A stretch of 64,000 bases of DNA. It comes from Aequorivita soesokkakensis (GTDB taxonomy: Bacteria > Bacteroidota > Bacteroidia > Flavobacteriales > Flavobacteriaceae). The notes under the pieces were generated by a model. That model saw nothing but the letters and a program-made list of their open reading frames with translations, had not been told where the DNA came from and did no database searches. Each line of letters begins with the position of its first letter. Positions within the stretch are counted from its first letter, which is position 1. The stretch is taken from assembly GCF_001641085.1 (NCBI RefSeq), contig NZ_LXIE01000001.1, positions 248,001-312,000 on the forward strand, in the 5' to 3' direction. The translations under genes were made by a program, and so were the position numbers. This document shows, one piece after another, positions 18,129 to 26,957 of this stretch.

Positions 18129-18188
18129 TAGTTTTTTGGTTGGTTGGTTAAACCTCCGTGATTCGCCACTGGCGGAGATCGGGGGTTT
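18129..18188 (+). terminator. Tail motif plus bidirectional hairpin
   Basis: TAGTTTTTTGGTTGGTTGG (18129-18147) repeats the tail of the candidate small RNA at 16640. It is followed by a large stem whose outer arms are AAACCTCCG and a GGGGGTTT-type arm (18150-18188). It ends the low-complexity protein gene. The hairpin touches the stop of the convergent glycosyltransferase gene and probably serves both. Confidence 0.6.
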
Positions 18189-19473
18189 ACTTTTTTAAAT
18201 TCAGAATTAAAGAAGCCATTTGTTTCGTCAGTTCCCTCCTGCTATATTTTTCAATTCCTTCGGAAGCAATCCCTAAATTTCCACTTTTGAATGCTGCATA
18301 CAATTGCAAAATTTCAGCTTTCAATTCATCATCATCCCAATAACTAAAGAATTTTCCAGATTTGGTTTCAGTAATAATTCCTTCAATATCGCTTTCTTTT
18401 GGACCCATCGCAATTATAGGCCGTTTGGAAGCCAAATATTCAAATAATTTTCCCGGAATTATCGCACGGGTTTCAGCACTGTTTATCTCAACCAAAAGCA
18501 GTACTTGACTTTGATGTTGCATTTTTAAAGCTTCGGAATGCGAAACATAACCCAAAAATTCACAATTTTCCAATAGCTTAAAACTTTCAAGGCTTTGCTT
18601 CACTTCTACGCTTAAGGCTCCAGCAAATTTCAATTGTAAATCCTTTTTGAAAGAAGAATTTTCTTTGCAAATCTCTGCAAGCATTTTCCATAAAACTTCT
18701 GGATTGCGTTCGCTTAAAAGTGAGCCAATATGTGAAATTGAAAAAGTTGAATCCATTTCAAATTCAATTTTTTCCGAAATATCAAAACCATTTGTAATAA
18801 CTTCAATTGGAGTTTCGGTAATCATCTCGAACTCCTTTTTCGTTGTTGGGCTGGTAACGGTAATAATATCTGCTGATTTCAAAACCAAAGCCTCCAATTC
18901 TTTATGTTTCCGTTCCGAGGTTTTATTCAATCGAAGGGATTTGTGGTAGTGAATCGTCGTCCACGGATCGCGAAAATCTGCAATCCATTTTACTTTCAAC
19001 TCTTTTTTAAGTTGCATACCTATAAGGTGAAGGCTGTGCGGCGGACCGGTTGTTATTATAACATCTACATTATTTTCAGCAATATATTTTGAAAGAAATT
19101 CAACCGAAGGTTTCACCCAACCAACGCGCGCATCGGGTATAAAAAAGTTTCCACGAACGTAAAGCATCAACTTTTCCATTGCGGAAATTTCCTTCTTTGA
19201 AATAATACCGCTGCTAATCTGCTTCGTTTTCTTTTTTGAAAAAAGCTTCGCGAATCGATACGGCTCGTTGATTGGCTGTTTTATAATTTCAATGTCCGAA
19301 GGAATTTCAGAAGAAAAATTGGCATCCACCAAAGGATAATTTGGGTTTTCGGGCGCATAAACAATTGGCTCTACGCCAAATTCCCGAAAATACTTTACAA
19401 ACTTTAACCATCGCTGTACGCCCGGGCCGCCTGCTGGAGTCCAATAGTATGTGATGATTAGGGCGCGTTTCAT
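18187..19473 (-). CDS. Glycosyltransferase (GT4-like)
   Basis: A 428-residue GT-B-fold glycosyltransferase. The N-terminal domain opens ALIITYYWTPAGGPGVQRWLKF. The sugar-nucleotide-binding half contains FSISHIGSLLSERNPEVLWKML and the EVKQSLE-to-ILLLVEI region, with ETRAIIPGKLFEYLASKRPIIA as the conserved Glu-containing motif. It probably acts at the cytoplasmic face in polysaccharide or lipid glycan assembly. It lies 118 bp downstream of yfhO on the same strand. Donor and acceptor are unknown. Confidence 0.85.
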   Translation of the reverse strand: MKRALIITYYWTPAGGPGVQRWLKFVKYFREFGVEPIVYAPENPNYPLVDANFSSEIPSDIEIIKQPINEPYRFAKLFSKKKTKQISSGIISKKEISAMEKLMLYVRGNFFIPDARVGWVKPSVEFLSKYIAENNVDVIITTGPPHSLHLIGMQLKKELKVKWIADFRDPWTTIHYHKSLRLNKTSERKHKELEALVLKSADIITVTSPTTKKEFEMITETPIEVITNGFDISEKIEFEMDSTFSISHIGSLLSERNPEVLWKMLAEICKENSSFKKDLQLKFAGALSVEVKQSLESFKLLENCEFLGYVSHSEALKMQHQSQVLLLVEINSAETRAIIPGKLFEYLASKRPIIAMGPKESDIEGIITETKSGKFFSYWDDDELKAEILQLYAAFKSGNLGIASEGIEKYSRRELTKQMASLILNLKK

Positions 19474-19591
19474 ATTTAGTTATACGTTATTGAGTTATTA
19501 TATGAATGGTTTATGATAAATTCTTAATAAAGCGAACAGCCTAAATAACTTTATAACTCAGTAACAAAGTAACATTTAATAAAATATTGGC

Positions 19592-22033
19592 CTAAGCTGA
19601 TTCTCCCCCATCTTTCTTTCTAAAGGCAAAATACAAGCCGCTCAATAATATTAAAAGAAAAACTATGCTACTCGCCAGTGAAATGGTGCTTCCCGTTTGA
19701 ATAACTTTCGGTTCAAATATGAATTCAATTTTATTGTTTCCGGGAGGAATTACCATCGCTCTCAACAAGTAATCTGCCCTAAAATATTCAACAGGTTTAC
19801 CATTTATGTATGCGTTCCACCCTTTTGGGTAATACACTTCAGAAAAAATTGCCAACTGTGGCGATTTTGTGGAGGTTTCATAAACCAATTTATTCGGTTG
19901 ATGACTAAAAAGTTCAATAGTCGCAGTGCTATCCCTTTCAATTTTTTGACTCGGGATTTTTGAAAGAAATTCTTTATTTACAACCGCAGTCTTTTTGGTG
20001 TCTAAACTATCCAAAAGTTGAATTTCCTCATTTGCATTTTCTGCTGGAAGTACATTCTCAACAAACCAAGCGTCGCCATTTGCATACGGATTGCGTTGTG
20101 CTACGGGTCCGCCATTTTTAGTTTGGGTTATGATGTAACGAACATTCATCATATTCAAAATTCCAATATTTCCTTTTGAAATATAGAATTCAAATAAATC
20201 CTGCATTCTGCCCGGTTTCGCGGCGTGATAACCGCCCAAAGCATTGTGATAATAACTTGCGCGACCACTGTTAAAAGCATTTGTAGTGGCGTCATAAACA
20301 CGGTAATGGCCATCATCTTTCAAAATTTGTTCGTCTGCACCATTCTTTTGAAATGGTTCATCAACCAATTTTGCTTGTACAAAATCATCTTCGTTTACAT
20401 ATCTTCTGTCAACGTCCACCAAATCTATAATCATCAAAACGGAAAGGCCTGCAATGGCAAAGCCTTTTTTCAGTTTTCCTTTCATAAAAAACCAAAGAAC
20501 AGCCGCTGTCAAAATCACAAAAATCAAAGAGCGAATTGCATCGGAAGTGAAAAGTGAAATTCTATCCTCGCGAATTGCTTCCAAAAACGGAAGTCCCATT
20601 TCATCTCTAAAATAGCTATCATACGGACTTGCAAAATCAAACAATACTGTTTTAAAAAGAATAAAGATCAAAGTAATTCCGCCAACAATTCCAGTTGACC
20701 AAAGCAATGCTTTTTTCTTTTTTTCTTCCTTTTCAAAATGGCTGAAAAACTGATGTAGCCCAACTATAGCGAGAATTGGCAGAATCAATTCAATGATAAC
20801 TTGGATTGAAGAAACTGCCCGGAATTTGTTGTACATCGGCACATAATCGATAAAAAATTCAGTAAGACCTCCGAAGTTTTTTCCCCACGACAAAAGCAAT
20901 GTCAAAACAAAGGCCGAAACCGCCCACCATTTTAATCTTCCGCGAAGTAAAAACAGAGCTAAAACTGCAAGAAATATAATGATTGCGCCAATATAAGCAG
21001 GTGCCCCCACAAAAGATTGGTCTCCCCAATACAACGGTATTTGGTTTAAAACCTGATTTGCTTCCTGTGAAGAAGCGCCCATTCGCATTAAACTTTCAAC
21101 GGTTTTTGAATCTTTTGGAAACGCTTCGGTGGAGCTACCGCCCATAAAACGCGGAATAAATAGGTTGAAGCTTTCCAGCTTTCCGTAGCTATATTCGGTG
21201 ATGTAATCAAAATCAAGCCCTGTTTTGTTGTCCTTTGGCGTACCGTCTGCATTGATGGTCAATTCGGTTTTTCCGCGGGTTGAAGTGTCTGCATATTCCT
21301 TGGTTGCCAAAATATTCGTAGCATTTAAACCTATGGAAATAATTACCGCACCTATCATTATACACACCGCTTTGAAATAGTGGGGCAACATTTTTTTCTT
21401 AAAAGCATCAATTAAATAAACGATGCCGATGATTATCACCAAAAGCATCAAATAATACGTCATTTGAAAGTGGTTTGCGACCAATTCCAAAGCCATGGAA
21501 ACTGTGAGCAATAAAAATCCCCAAAGATATTTTCCTTGGAAGGTGAGAAATATTCCACTTAAAACAAAGGGCATATAAGCTATGGCGTGGGCTTTTGCGT
21601 TGTGGCCAACGCCCAAAATAATGATTAAATACGTCGAAAACCCAAATGCCAAAGCACCGAGAAAAGCGAGTTTATAATCAACTTTCAGCACCAAAAAAAG
21701 TATGTACATTCCTATAAAATATAGGAAAAGATAATCTGCTGGACGCGGCAAAAAACGAATGGCGAGATCGAGTTGTTTTATGTAATTGTTTGGATATTTT
21801 GCACCCAGCTGATAGGTTGGCATTCCGCCGAAAGCCCCATCAGTCCAATAGGTTTCCTCTCCCGTAGTTTTTCTGAAATCGTTTTGCTGTTTTGCCATTC
21901 CGGAATATTGTACAATATCACTTTGGAATATTTTTTTCCCTTGCAAAACCGGGTTGAAATAAGCCAAGGAGGCAACGATAAACAAAACGAAAACAACTAA
22001 ATGGGGAAGGAATTTTTTATAGTTGGGCTGCAT
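19592..22033 (-). CDS. YfhO-family multi-pass membrane protein
   Basis: An 813-residue protein with many membrane helices (the first at about 10-30, a dense set at 100-225, more at 340-550, the last near 785-805) and large extracytoplasmic loops. The first loop contains FQSDIVQYSGMAKQQNDFR, the type of acidic motif expected in GT-C-like lipid-linked sugar transferases. The C-terminal domain contains EVYYPKGWNAYINGKPVE, typical of the YfhO family. It is likely to glycosylate a cell-envelope polymer or lipid and sits upstream of a glycosyltransferase. The exact reaction is not known. Confidence 0.85.
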   Translation of the reverse strand: MQPNYKKFLPHLVVFVLFIVASLAYFNPVLQGKKIFQSDIVQYSGMAKQQNDFRKTTGEETYWTDGAFGGMPTYQLGAKYPNNYIKQLDLAIRFLPRPADYLFLYFIGMYILFLVLKVDYKLAFLGALAFGFSTYLIIILGVGHNAKAHAIAYMPFVLSGIFLTFQGKYLWGFLLLTVSMALELVANHFQMTYYLMLLVIIIGIVYLIDAFKKKMLPHYFKAVCIMIGAVIISIGLNATNILATKEYADTSTRGKTELTINADGTPKDNKTGLDFDYITEYSYGKLESFNLFIPRFMGGSSTEAFPKDSKTVESLMRMGASSQEANQVLNQIPLYWGDQSFVGAPAYIGAIIIFLAVLALFLLRGRLKWWAVSAFVLTLLLSWGKNFGGLTEFFIDYVPMYNKFRAVSSIQVIIELILPILAIVGLHQFFSHFEKEEKKKKALLWSTGIVGGITLIFILFKTVLFDFASPYDSYFRDEMGLPFLEAIREDRISLFTSDAIRSLIFVILTAAVLWFFMKGKLKKGFAIAGLSVLMIIDLVDVDRRYVNEDDFVQAKLVDEPFQKNGADEQILKDDGHYRVYDATTNAFNSGRASYYHNALGGYHAAKPGRMQDLFEFYISKGNIGILNMMNVRYIITQTKNGGPVAQRNPYANGDAWFVENVLPAENANEEIQLLDSLDTKKTAVVNKEFLSKIPSQKIERDSTATIELFSHQPNKLVYETSTKSPQLAIFSEVYYPKGWNAYINGKPVEYFRADYLLRAMVIPPGNNKIEFIFEPKVIQTGSTISLASSIVFLLILLSGLYFAFRKKDGGESA

Positions 22034-22176
22034 AATTTGGCTTGTAAATATGAAGTGGGGAAATTAGCAAAAATATGGTAGAAAAAAAGGATTGAAAGTT
22101 GGAAGTTGGTGGAAATGGAAGGTGTAAAATATATTATTGAGAAATTTTTTTAATTTCCCGCTTCACACTTCAAGCG

Positions 22177-22440
22177 TTATTCAACCTCTTCAAAATCCAC
22201 ATATTCCCCAACTTTTTTACTGTTTCGGGAATTTGGGGAAGGATTTTTATCAATGGTTATACTTCCCTCTTTTTCGCGTTGGGTATTTATATTTGCATTG
22301 TTTCCGAAGAACTGTTCAAACTGCTGCCCAGCTTTTTTCGAAATATAGCGCATTAAATAAGGGGTTGCGAGTCTAAAGAGAAACTTTACCCCAAAATATA
22401 CCAGAAGAACAATTAATATCGTTTTTAGGAATGTCATCAT
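22177..22440 (-). CDS. DUF4834-family small membrane protein
   Basis: An 87-residue protein with one N-terminal membrane helix (FLKTILIVLLVYFGVKFLFR), a KKAGQQFEQFF segment, and an acidic C terminus (VGEYVDFEEVE). It fits the DUF4834 family of Bacteroidota. It lies 143 bp upstream of yfhO on the same strand, which may place it in one transcription unit. The function is unknown. Confidence 0.75.
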   Translation of the reverse strand: MMTFLKTILIVLLVYFGVKFLFRLATPYLMRYISKKAGQQFEQFFGNNANINTQREKEGSITIDKNPSPNSRNSKKVGEYVDFEEVE

Positions 22441-22546
22441 AACTGTAAAATTCTTTTCAAAAATAAGGATTGATGCAGAAAAAGACGAATATTGACTATT
22501 AAATAAATGGTAAAATCTTATATCTTTGAACTAAACCCAACTTTCC

Positions 22547-23527
22547 ATGAATATCAAACTTCCCTTTCTATTTCTGCTGAGTTTCATAACTTTTTCAAAT
22601 GTTTCGGCACAATATACCGAAATGATAAACACCAACCGTCCGGGCGGTTCGCAGGGCGCATTTTCCGTAGGAACAAACGTGCTTCAATTTGAATCCGGAA
22701 TAAGCTACGGAAAGGAAAAACACGAACTTTTAAAAACCGAAACCAACGGACTTGCAATAGATTATTCTGTTCGCTATGGTTTTTGGAAAGAACGACTGGA
22801 GGTAAGCCTTATGGGCGAATACCAATCAAACAAGGTTACTGATAATCGCTCTGCCGTTTCACGCGAATACAGTCTTTCAAATTTTAAAAGCAATACGCTA
22901 GGCGCAAAATACTTGATTTATGACCCCTACAGAAAACGTGATTTGGAGGGCCCAAATCTTTACAGTTGGAAGGCGAATAACAAAACACAATGGGCAGATT
23001 TAATTCCGGCAATTTCAATATACGCAGGGGCTAATTTTGATTTTGCAGACAATCCGTTTACACCCGAAGCTGAGAGTAAAATAAGCCCGAAATTGGTGCT
23101 TTCCACCCAAAATAATTTTATTGGCGGCTGGGTTTTTGTAACAAATATTATTGTTGACCGCGTCACAACGGATTTCCCAACATATGGCTATATTTTAACG
23201 CTAACCCATGCAACCAATCGTTATTTCTCAGTTTTTCTAGAAAATCAAGGCTTGAAAAGTGATTTCTATTCAGATCAGTTAATTCGTGGCGGGGCTGCTG
23301 CATTGGTCAATGGAAACTTACAAGTTGATCTTTCACTTACCTATAGTTTTAAGGACACTCCATCAAAATTTTATGGTCGGGCCGGAGTCGCTTACCGTTT
23401 TGACATGCACGACAAAGATGAATATTTGGAAGACAAGGCAAATAAAGAAGAAAAATTAAAAGAAGAAAAAAACAAAAAGCAAGAGCGTCAAGACGAATTG
23501 AATTTAGATGAAGACGACGGCGAATAA
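22547..23527 (+). CDS. Outer-membrane beta-barrel protein, transporter-like
   Basis: A 326-residue protein with a signal peptide (FLFLLSFITFSNVSAQ). It then shows alternating beta strands with the opening INTNRPGGSQGAFSVGTNVLQFESG, which resembles the MetA/phenol-degradation transporter-like outer-membrane family. The last 45 residues are charged (Lys/Glu/Asp), a short helical tail outside the barrel. The acetyltransferase gene starts 16 bp downstream, so the two are probably co-transcribed. The substrate is unknown. Confidence 0.75.
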   Translation: MNIKLPFLFLLSFITFSNVSAQYTEMINTNRPGGSQGAFSVGTNVLQFESGISYGKEKHELLKTETNGLAIDYSVRYGFWKERLEVSLMGEYQSNKVTDNRSAVSREYSLSNFKSNTLGAKYLIYDPYRKRDLEGPNLYSWKANNKTQWADLIPAISIYAGANFDFADNPFTPEAESKISPKLVLSTQNNFIGGWVFVTNIIVDRVTTDFPTYGYILTLTHATNRYFSVFLENQGLKSDFYSDQLIRGGAAALVNGNLQVDLSLTYSFKDTPSKFYGRAGVAYRFDMHDKDEYLEDKANKEEKLKEEKNKKQERQDELNLDEDDGE

Positions 23528-23542
23528 AAAGATTTTTTTGAT

Positions 23543-24661
23543 ATGATTGAAGTAAAACAACTAACCTCCAAAAGTGATCTTAAAAAATTCGTCACTTTTC
23601 CCTTTAAGCTCTACAAAGACAGTAAATACTGGGTTCCATCTTTGATAAAGGATGAAATGGAAACTTTGGATACTGCAAAAAATCCGGTTTTCAAAAATGC
23701 CGAAGCTTGGTATTATTTGGCTTATAAAAATAATGAAGTAGTTGGCCGGATTGCCGTTATTCTGAACCATTTGGAAGTAAACGAACAGGGAAAGAAAAAA
23801 ATCCGTTTCGGGTGGCTGGATATGGTGGATGATATTGAAATTACCAAAGCCCTGCTTGAAAAAGCTTATGAAAAAGGCCGAGAACACAACCTAGAATATG
23901 CCGAAGGCCCCGTTGGCTTCAGCAATATGGAAAAAGCGGGAATCCTCACCATGGGTTTTGAGGAAATGAATACCATGATTACTTGGTACCACTATCCGTA
24001 TTACGCTGAACATTTGGAAAAACTTGGTTATGAAAAACAGGCAACTTGGGTTGAATACACGCTAAAAATTCCCGAAGCTATCTTTGAGAAAGTTGCAAAG
24101 TTTTCAAAAATTGTTCGGGAGCGGTATAAACTTTCCGTGATTCGTTTTAAGGATAAAAAGGAGATTTTACCCTATGTTGATGATATGTTTGGCCTGCTGA
24201 ACAAAACATACAATACGCTACAAACTTTCGTGCCCATCCAGCAATATCAAATAGATTATTACAAAAAGAAATATTTCAGCTTTATTCACCCAGATTACAT
24301 TTGCTGCATAAAGGACGAAACAGGAAAATTGATTGCTTTTTCAATCGTGATGCCTTCCTTTTCAAAAGCATTGAAAAAAGCGAACGGAAAATTGTTTCCA
24401 TTTGGCTGGAATTACATTCTTCAAGCCCAGAAAAAGAACGACACTGCCGCTTTCTATTTAATAGGAATTGACCCAGAATATCAAGGAAAAGGGGTTACCG
24501 CGATTATTTTTGAAGAAATGCAACACCTCTTCAATTCCAAAGGAATCCAGACGGTTGAAACAAATCCTGAATTAAAAGAAAATACTGCCGTGCAATTGCT
24601 TTGGAAGGATTATAATCCTGTGCAACATAAGGAGCGGAGTACTTTTAGGAAGACTTTGTAA
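23543..24661 (+). CDS. GNAT-like N-acetyltransferase
   Basis: A 372-residue protein. The C-terminal half has the GNAT acetyl-CoA site: FYLIGIDPEYQGKGVTAIIFEEM (about residues 305-327), then ETNPELKENTAVQLLWKDY, typical of the last strands. The N-terminal half begins with KFVTFPFKLYKDSKYWVPSLIKDE, a segment I know from a family of flavobacterial proteins with a duplicated GNAT fold. It should transfer an acyl group to an amine or amino acid; the substrate is unknown. It is 16 bp from the preceding gene. Confidence 0.78.
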   Translation: MIEVKQLTSKSDLKKFVTFPFKLYKDSKYWVPSLIKDEMETLDTAKNPVFKNAEAWYYLAYKNNEVVGRIAVILNHLEVNEQGKKKIRFGWLDMVDDIEITKALLEKAYEKGREHNLEYAEGPVGFSNMEKAGILTMGFEEMNTMITWYHYPYYAEHLEKLGYEKQATWVEYTLKIPEAIFEKVAKFSKIVRERYKLSVIRFKDKKEILPYVDDMFGLLNKTYNTLQTFVPIQQYQIDYYKKKYFSFIHPDYICCIKDETGKLIAFSIVMPSFSKALKKANGKLFPFGWNYILQAQKKNDTAAFYLIGIDPEYQGKGVTAIIFEEMQHLFNSKGIQTVETNPELKENTAVQLLWKDYNPVQHKERSTFRKTL

Positions 24662-24701
24662 TAATTTTTTTAGAAGTAGGGTTTTTGTAAGAATTTATAT
24701 G

Positions 24702-24722
24702 TTATATAAGGATGTGACCTGC
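24702..24722 (+). repeat. Left inverted repeat of the cassette
   Basis: TTATATAAGG core followed by a CCTGC end, 5 bp before the stop codon of the enclosed gene. It pairs with 25308-25328. Confidence 0.55.
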
Positions 24723-24727
24723 TGGCT

Positions 24728-25294
24728 TTATTCCGTTCGTTCAATTTTTGTCCCAATTGCTTTGTCAATTCCGCTTAAAGAACTGTTTTCTGCTAAATTC
24801 AATTCCGAAAGTATTTTATCCAAAGTTGGTCGGCAGTAATCAATTCCATTGTCATATCTGATACAATTCAAGCAAACACTTTTGTTAACCAGTACATAAT
24901 TTTGAATTATAATTAAATCTCCACCAACATTGGGCTTGACGCAACTTGAACGAACTTTAGTTAAATATGAAGATTCTTTGCAAAATTCTAAATCATTTAT
25001 ATTGTAAATCTCAAAATCAATTGAAGGTGTCCAAGGTTTTCCGTATATTTTTTGACTTTTTTTATCATTAATTGATTCAGTTCTCCAAAATTTAATTTTA
25101 GCAACTGGTTTTATAGAGTCATTTGGTTTCTCAAATTCATAATCAATTGAGTAAGTCCAAAATTTCAGGCTATCTGTTTGAATTGAGTTTTTTATCGGAT
25201 AATATTCTTTTTCATAATCAAATTTTTTTTCGATTTGTTGGCTAAAAATCAAAAAACTTAAGAATAAAATAATTATTGTAAATATGTACTTCAT
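24728..25294 (-). CDS. Hypothetical secreted protein in a repeat-bounded cassette
   Basis: A 188-residue protein with a signal peptide (YIFTIIILFLSFLIFSQQ) and a soluble region. That region has five cysteines, including CLNCIRYDNGIDYC, which could form a disulfide or bind metal. I do not recognise the family. The gene is more AT-rich than the genes on either side. It stands alone between an acetyltransferase and a terminator, inside inverted repeats, so it is probably acquired. Confidence 0.7.
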   Translation of the reverse strand: MKYIFTIIILFLSFLIFSQQIEKKFDYEKEYYPIKNSIQTDSLKFWTYSIDYEFEKPNDSIKPVAKIKFWRTESINDKKSQKIYGKPWTPSIDFEIYNINDLEFCKESSYLTKVRSSCVKPNVGGDLIIIQNYVLVNKSVCLNCIRYDNGIDYCRPTLDKILSELNLAENSSLSGIDKAIGTKIERTE

Positions 25295-25307
25295 TTTTTT
25301 CAGCTTG

Positions 25308-25328
25308 CAGGTAACGCCTTATATAATA
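25308..25328 (-). repeat. Right inverted repeat of the cassette
   Basis: GCAGGTAACGCCTTATATAA, the inverted partner of 24702-24722. It is followed to about 25395 by two related hairpin-forming units that share ATAATAACTTT and GTTAT. Confidence 0.55.
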
Positions 25329-25443
25329 ACTTTTATTGGTGTTATGCCGCATATAAGTCAGGATATAATAACTTTCTTATTACTGTTATCCCGTAAAGTT
25401 AATCAAAAACACCAAATGGTTATTCCAAAAAAATAAGGCACAA

Positions 25444-25475
25444 AAAAATCCACCCAAAAAAAGGTGGATTTTTTA
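25444..25475 (-). terminator. Intrinsic terminator after the acyltransferase gene
   Basis: AAAAAATCCACC and GGTGGATTTTTT form a perfect 12-bp stem around an 8-nt loop. On the minus strand it ends the acyltransferase gene. Confidence 0.85.
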
Positions 25476-25486
25476 ATATCATAAGA

Positions 25487-25505
25487 TTCCGCCTGCGCGG
25501 GAATT
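25487..25505. repeat. Short REP-like palindrome (ATTCCGCCTGCGCGGGAAT)
   Basis: An imperfect GC-rich palindrome in AT-rich DNA, of the ATTCCCGC...GCGGGAAT kind dispersed in many flavobacterial genomes. It lies 3 bp from the stop of the acyltransferase gene. Confidence 0.5.
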
Positions 25506-25508
25506 TGT

Positions 25509-26774
25509 TTAAATCTTCTCTCCCATCGCCTCAGCAACAGCCGCAGAAAGACGTTTGTAGGTTCCATTCTCCAAGCGCTCGCGGATAGATGAAAATGCCT
25601 CCAAAGTCTCTTCAATATCTTCCATTGTGTGTGAAGCCGTTGGAATCATTCTTAAAAGAATCAATCCTTTCGGGATTACTGGATACACAACGATTGAACA
25701 GAAAATTCCATGGTTTTCACGAAGGTCTTTTACAAGCGCCATCGCTTCTGGAATGCTTCCTTTTAAATATACTGGCGTAACGCAGCTTTGGGTAGTTCCT
25801 ATATCAAAACCTCTCTTTTTCAATCCACCTTGTAGTGCATTTACGTTTTCCCAAAGTTTTTCTTTTAGCTCGGGCATTGTGCGAAGCATATCCAAGCGCT
25901 TCAAAGCACCTTCTACCAAAACCATTTGTAAGGATTTCGCAAACATTTGTGAGCGCAAATTGTATTTAAGGTAATTCATTATTTCCTCATCACCTGCAAT
26001 AAAAGCTCCGGTACTTGCCATAGATTTTGCGAAAGTTGCAAAATAAACGTCAATTCCATCCTGAACTCCTTGCTCCTCGCCTGCTCCAGCACCAGTTTTA
26101 CCTAGTGTTCCAAAACCGTGGGCATCATCAACAAAAAAGCGGAAATTGTATTTTTTCTTAAGTGCTATAATTTCTTTTAGTTTCCCTTGTTCACCGCGCA
26201 TTCCAAAAACACCTTCAGAAATAAGAAGAATTCCGCCGCCAGTTTTTTCCGCAACTTTAGTAGCACGTTGTAGGTTTTTTTCGATACTCTCCATATCGTT
26301 GTGCTTATACGTAAAACGTTGCCCTAAATGAAGGCGAACGCCGTCAATAATACAAGCGTGGGCATCAACATCATAAACAATCACATCATCTTTTGAAACG
26401 AGTGCGTCAATGGTTGAAACCATTCCTTGATACCCGAAATTCAACAAATAAGCTGCTTCTTTATTTACAAATGCTGCAAGTTCGCGTTGAAGTTGTTCGT
26501 GAAGATCTGTGTGGCCACTCATCATTCTCGCACCCATTGGATAGGCTGAGCCCCATTTTACAGCGGCTTCACCATCTACTTTTCTAACTTCCGGGTGGTT
26601 GGCAAGACCTAAATAATCATTAATACTCCAAGTAATTACTTCCTTGCCCTTGAATTTCATTCTATTGGAAATTGGACCTTCCAATTTTGGGAAAACAAAG
26701 TAGCCTTCCGCTTGTTCAGCCCATTTTCCCAACGGACCTTTATCTTTATAGATTTTATCGAATAAATCTTTCAT
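25509..26774 (-). CDS. Alpha-oxoamine synthase family, likely cysteate/serine fatty acyltransferase
   Basis: A 421-residue PLP enzyme of the serine palmitoyltransferase/KBL family, which condenses an amino acid with an acyl-CoA or acyl-ACP. FFVDDAHGFGTLG holds the PLP-contacting Asp and His (about residue 215), and the PLP Lys is in YFATFAKSMASTGAF (about residue 250). GARMMSGHTDLHEQL is typical of the bacteroidal branch. In Bacteroidota this branch makes either sphinganine precursors or, with cysteate, capnine for sulfonolipids. The next upstream gene is a cysteine-synthase-like enzyme, which favours the sulfonolipid reading. The genes are separated by a terminator, so they are not one operon. 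Confidence 0.85.
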   Translation of the reverse strand: MKDLFDKIYKDKGPLGKWAEQAEGYFVFPKLEGPISNRMKFKGKEVITWSINDYLGLANHPEVRKVDGEAAVKWGSAYPMGARMMSGHTDLHEQLQRELAAFVNKEAAYLLNFGYQGMVSTIDALVSKDDVIVYDVDAHACIIDGVRLHLGQRFTYKHNDMESIEKNLQRATKVAEKTGGGILLISEGVFGMRGEQGKLKEIIALKKKYNFRFFVDDAHGFGTLGKTGAGAGEEQGVQDGIDVYFATFAKSMASTGAFIAGDEEIMNYLKYNLRSQMFAKSLQMVLVEGALKRLDMLRTMPELKEKLWENVNALQGGLKKRGFDIGTTQSCVTPVYLKGSIPEAMALVKDLRENHGIFCSIVVYPVIPKGLILLRMIPTASHTMEDIEETLEAFSSIRERLENGTYKRLSAAVAEAMGEKI

Positions 26775-26820
26775 TAAATCTTTAGTTAAAAATTTGGGAC
26801 AAAATTAATTAAATTAAAAT

Positions 26821-26857
26821 TAGATTTTAGATTTTAGACGTTAGATTTTAGATTACA
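26821..26857. repeat. Simple repeat of TTAGATTTTAGA units
   Basis: Short tandem repetition of TAGATTTTAGA-like units in the gap between the two lipid genes. Similar filler occurs near 48100. No function is evident. Confidence 0.5.
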
Positions 26858-26871
26858 TCTTTTCTAAATGA

Positions 26872-26907
26872 AAAAATCCCGAGAGAACAAAGTCAGTCGG
26901 GATTTTT
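26872..26907 (-). terminator. Intrinsic terminator between synthase and acyltransferase
   Basis: AAAAATCCCGA and TCGGGATTTTT form a perfect 11-bp stem. On the minus strand it follows the cysteine-synthase-like gene, so transcription of the acyltransferase needs its own promoter or readthrough. Confidence 0.85.
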
Positions 26908-26957
26908 AATATTTCTATTTTTTTATATTTAGTAACTCGTATTTCTTACTTCGTACT

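Larger units (their letters stand above)
24702..25328. mobile_element. Single-gene cassette bounded by inverted repeats
   Basis: The gene at 24728-25294 is enclosed by imperfect inverted repeats: 24702-24722 (TTATATAAGG... ending GACCTGC) and 25308-25328 (GCAGGTAACGCCTTATATAA). They share a perfect TTATATAAGG/CCTTATATAA core and a GCAGG/CCTGC outer match. Further partly repeated sequence continues to about 25400. There is no transposase, so it would have to be mobilised in trans, if it is mobile at all. Confidence 0.5.

Noticed and set aside
17425-18169. Several long minus-strand frames opposite the low-complexity gene
   Set aside because: They are shadows of a repetitive Asn/Ser/Arg-rich coding sequence. 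Their translations are unnaturally Leu- or Tyr-rich, and they have no promoter or conserved motif.
25300-25505. CRISPR-like short repeats to the right of the cassette
   Set aside because: There are only two or three imperfect units, spacing is irregular, they form hairpins with each other, and no cas gene is present.
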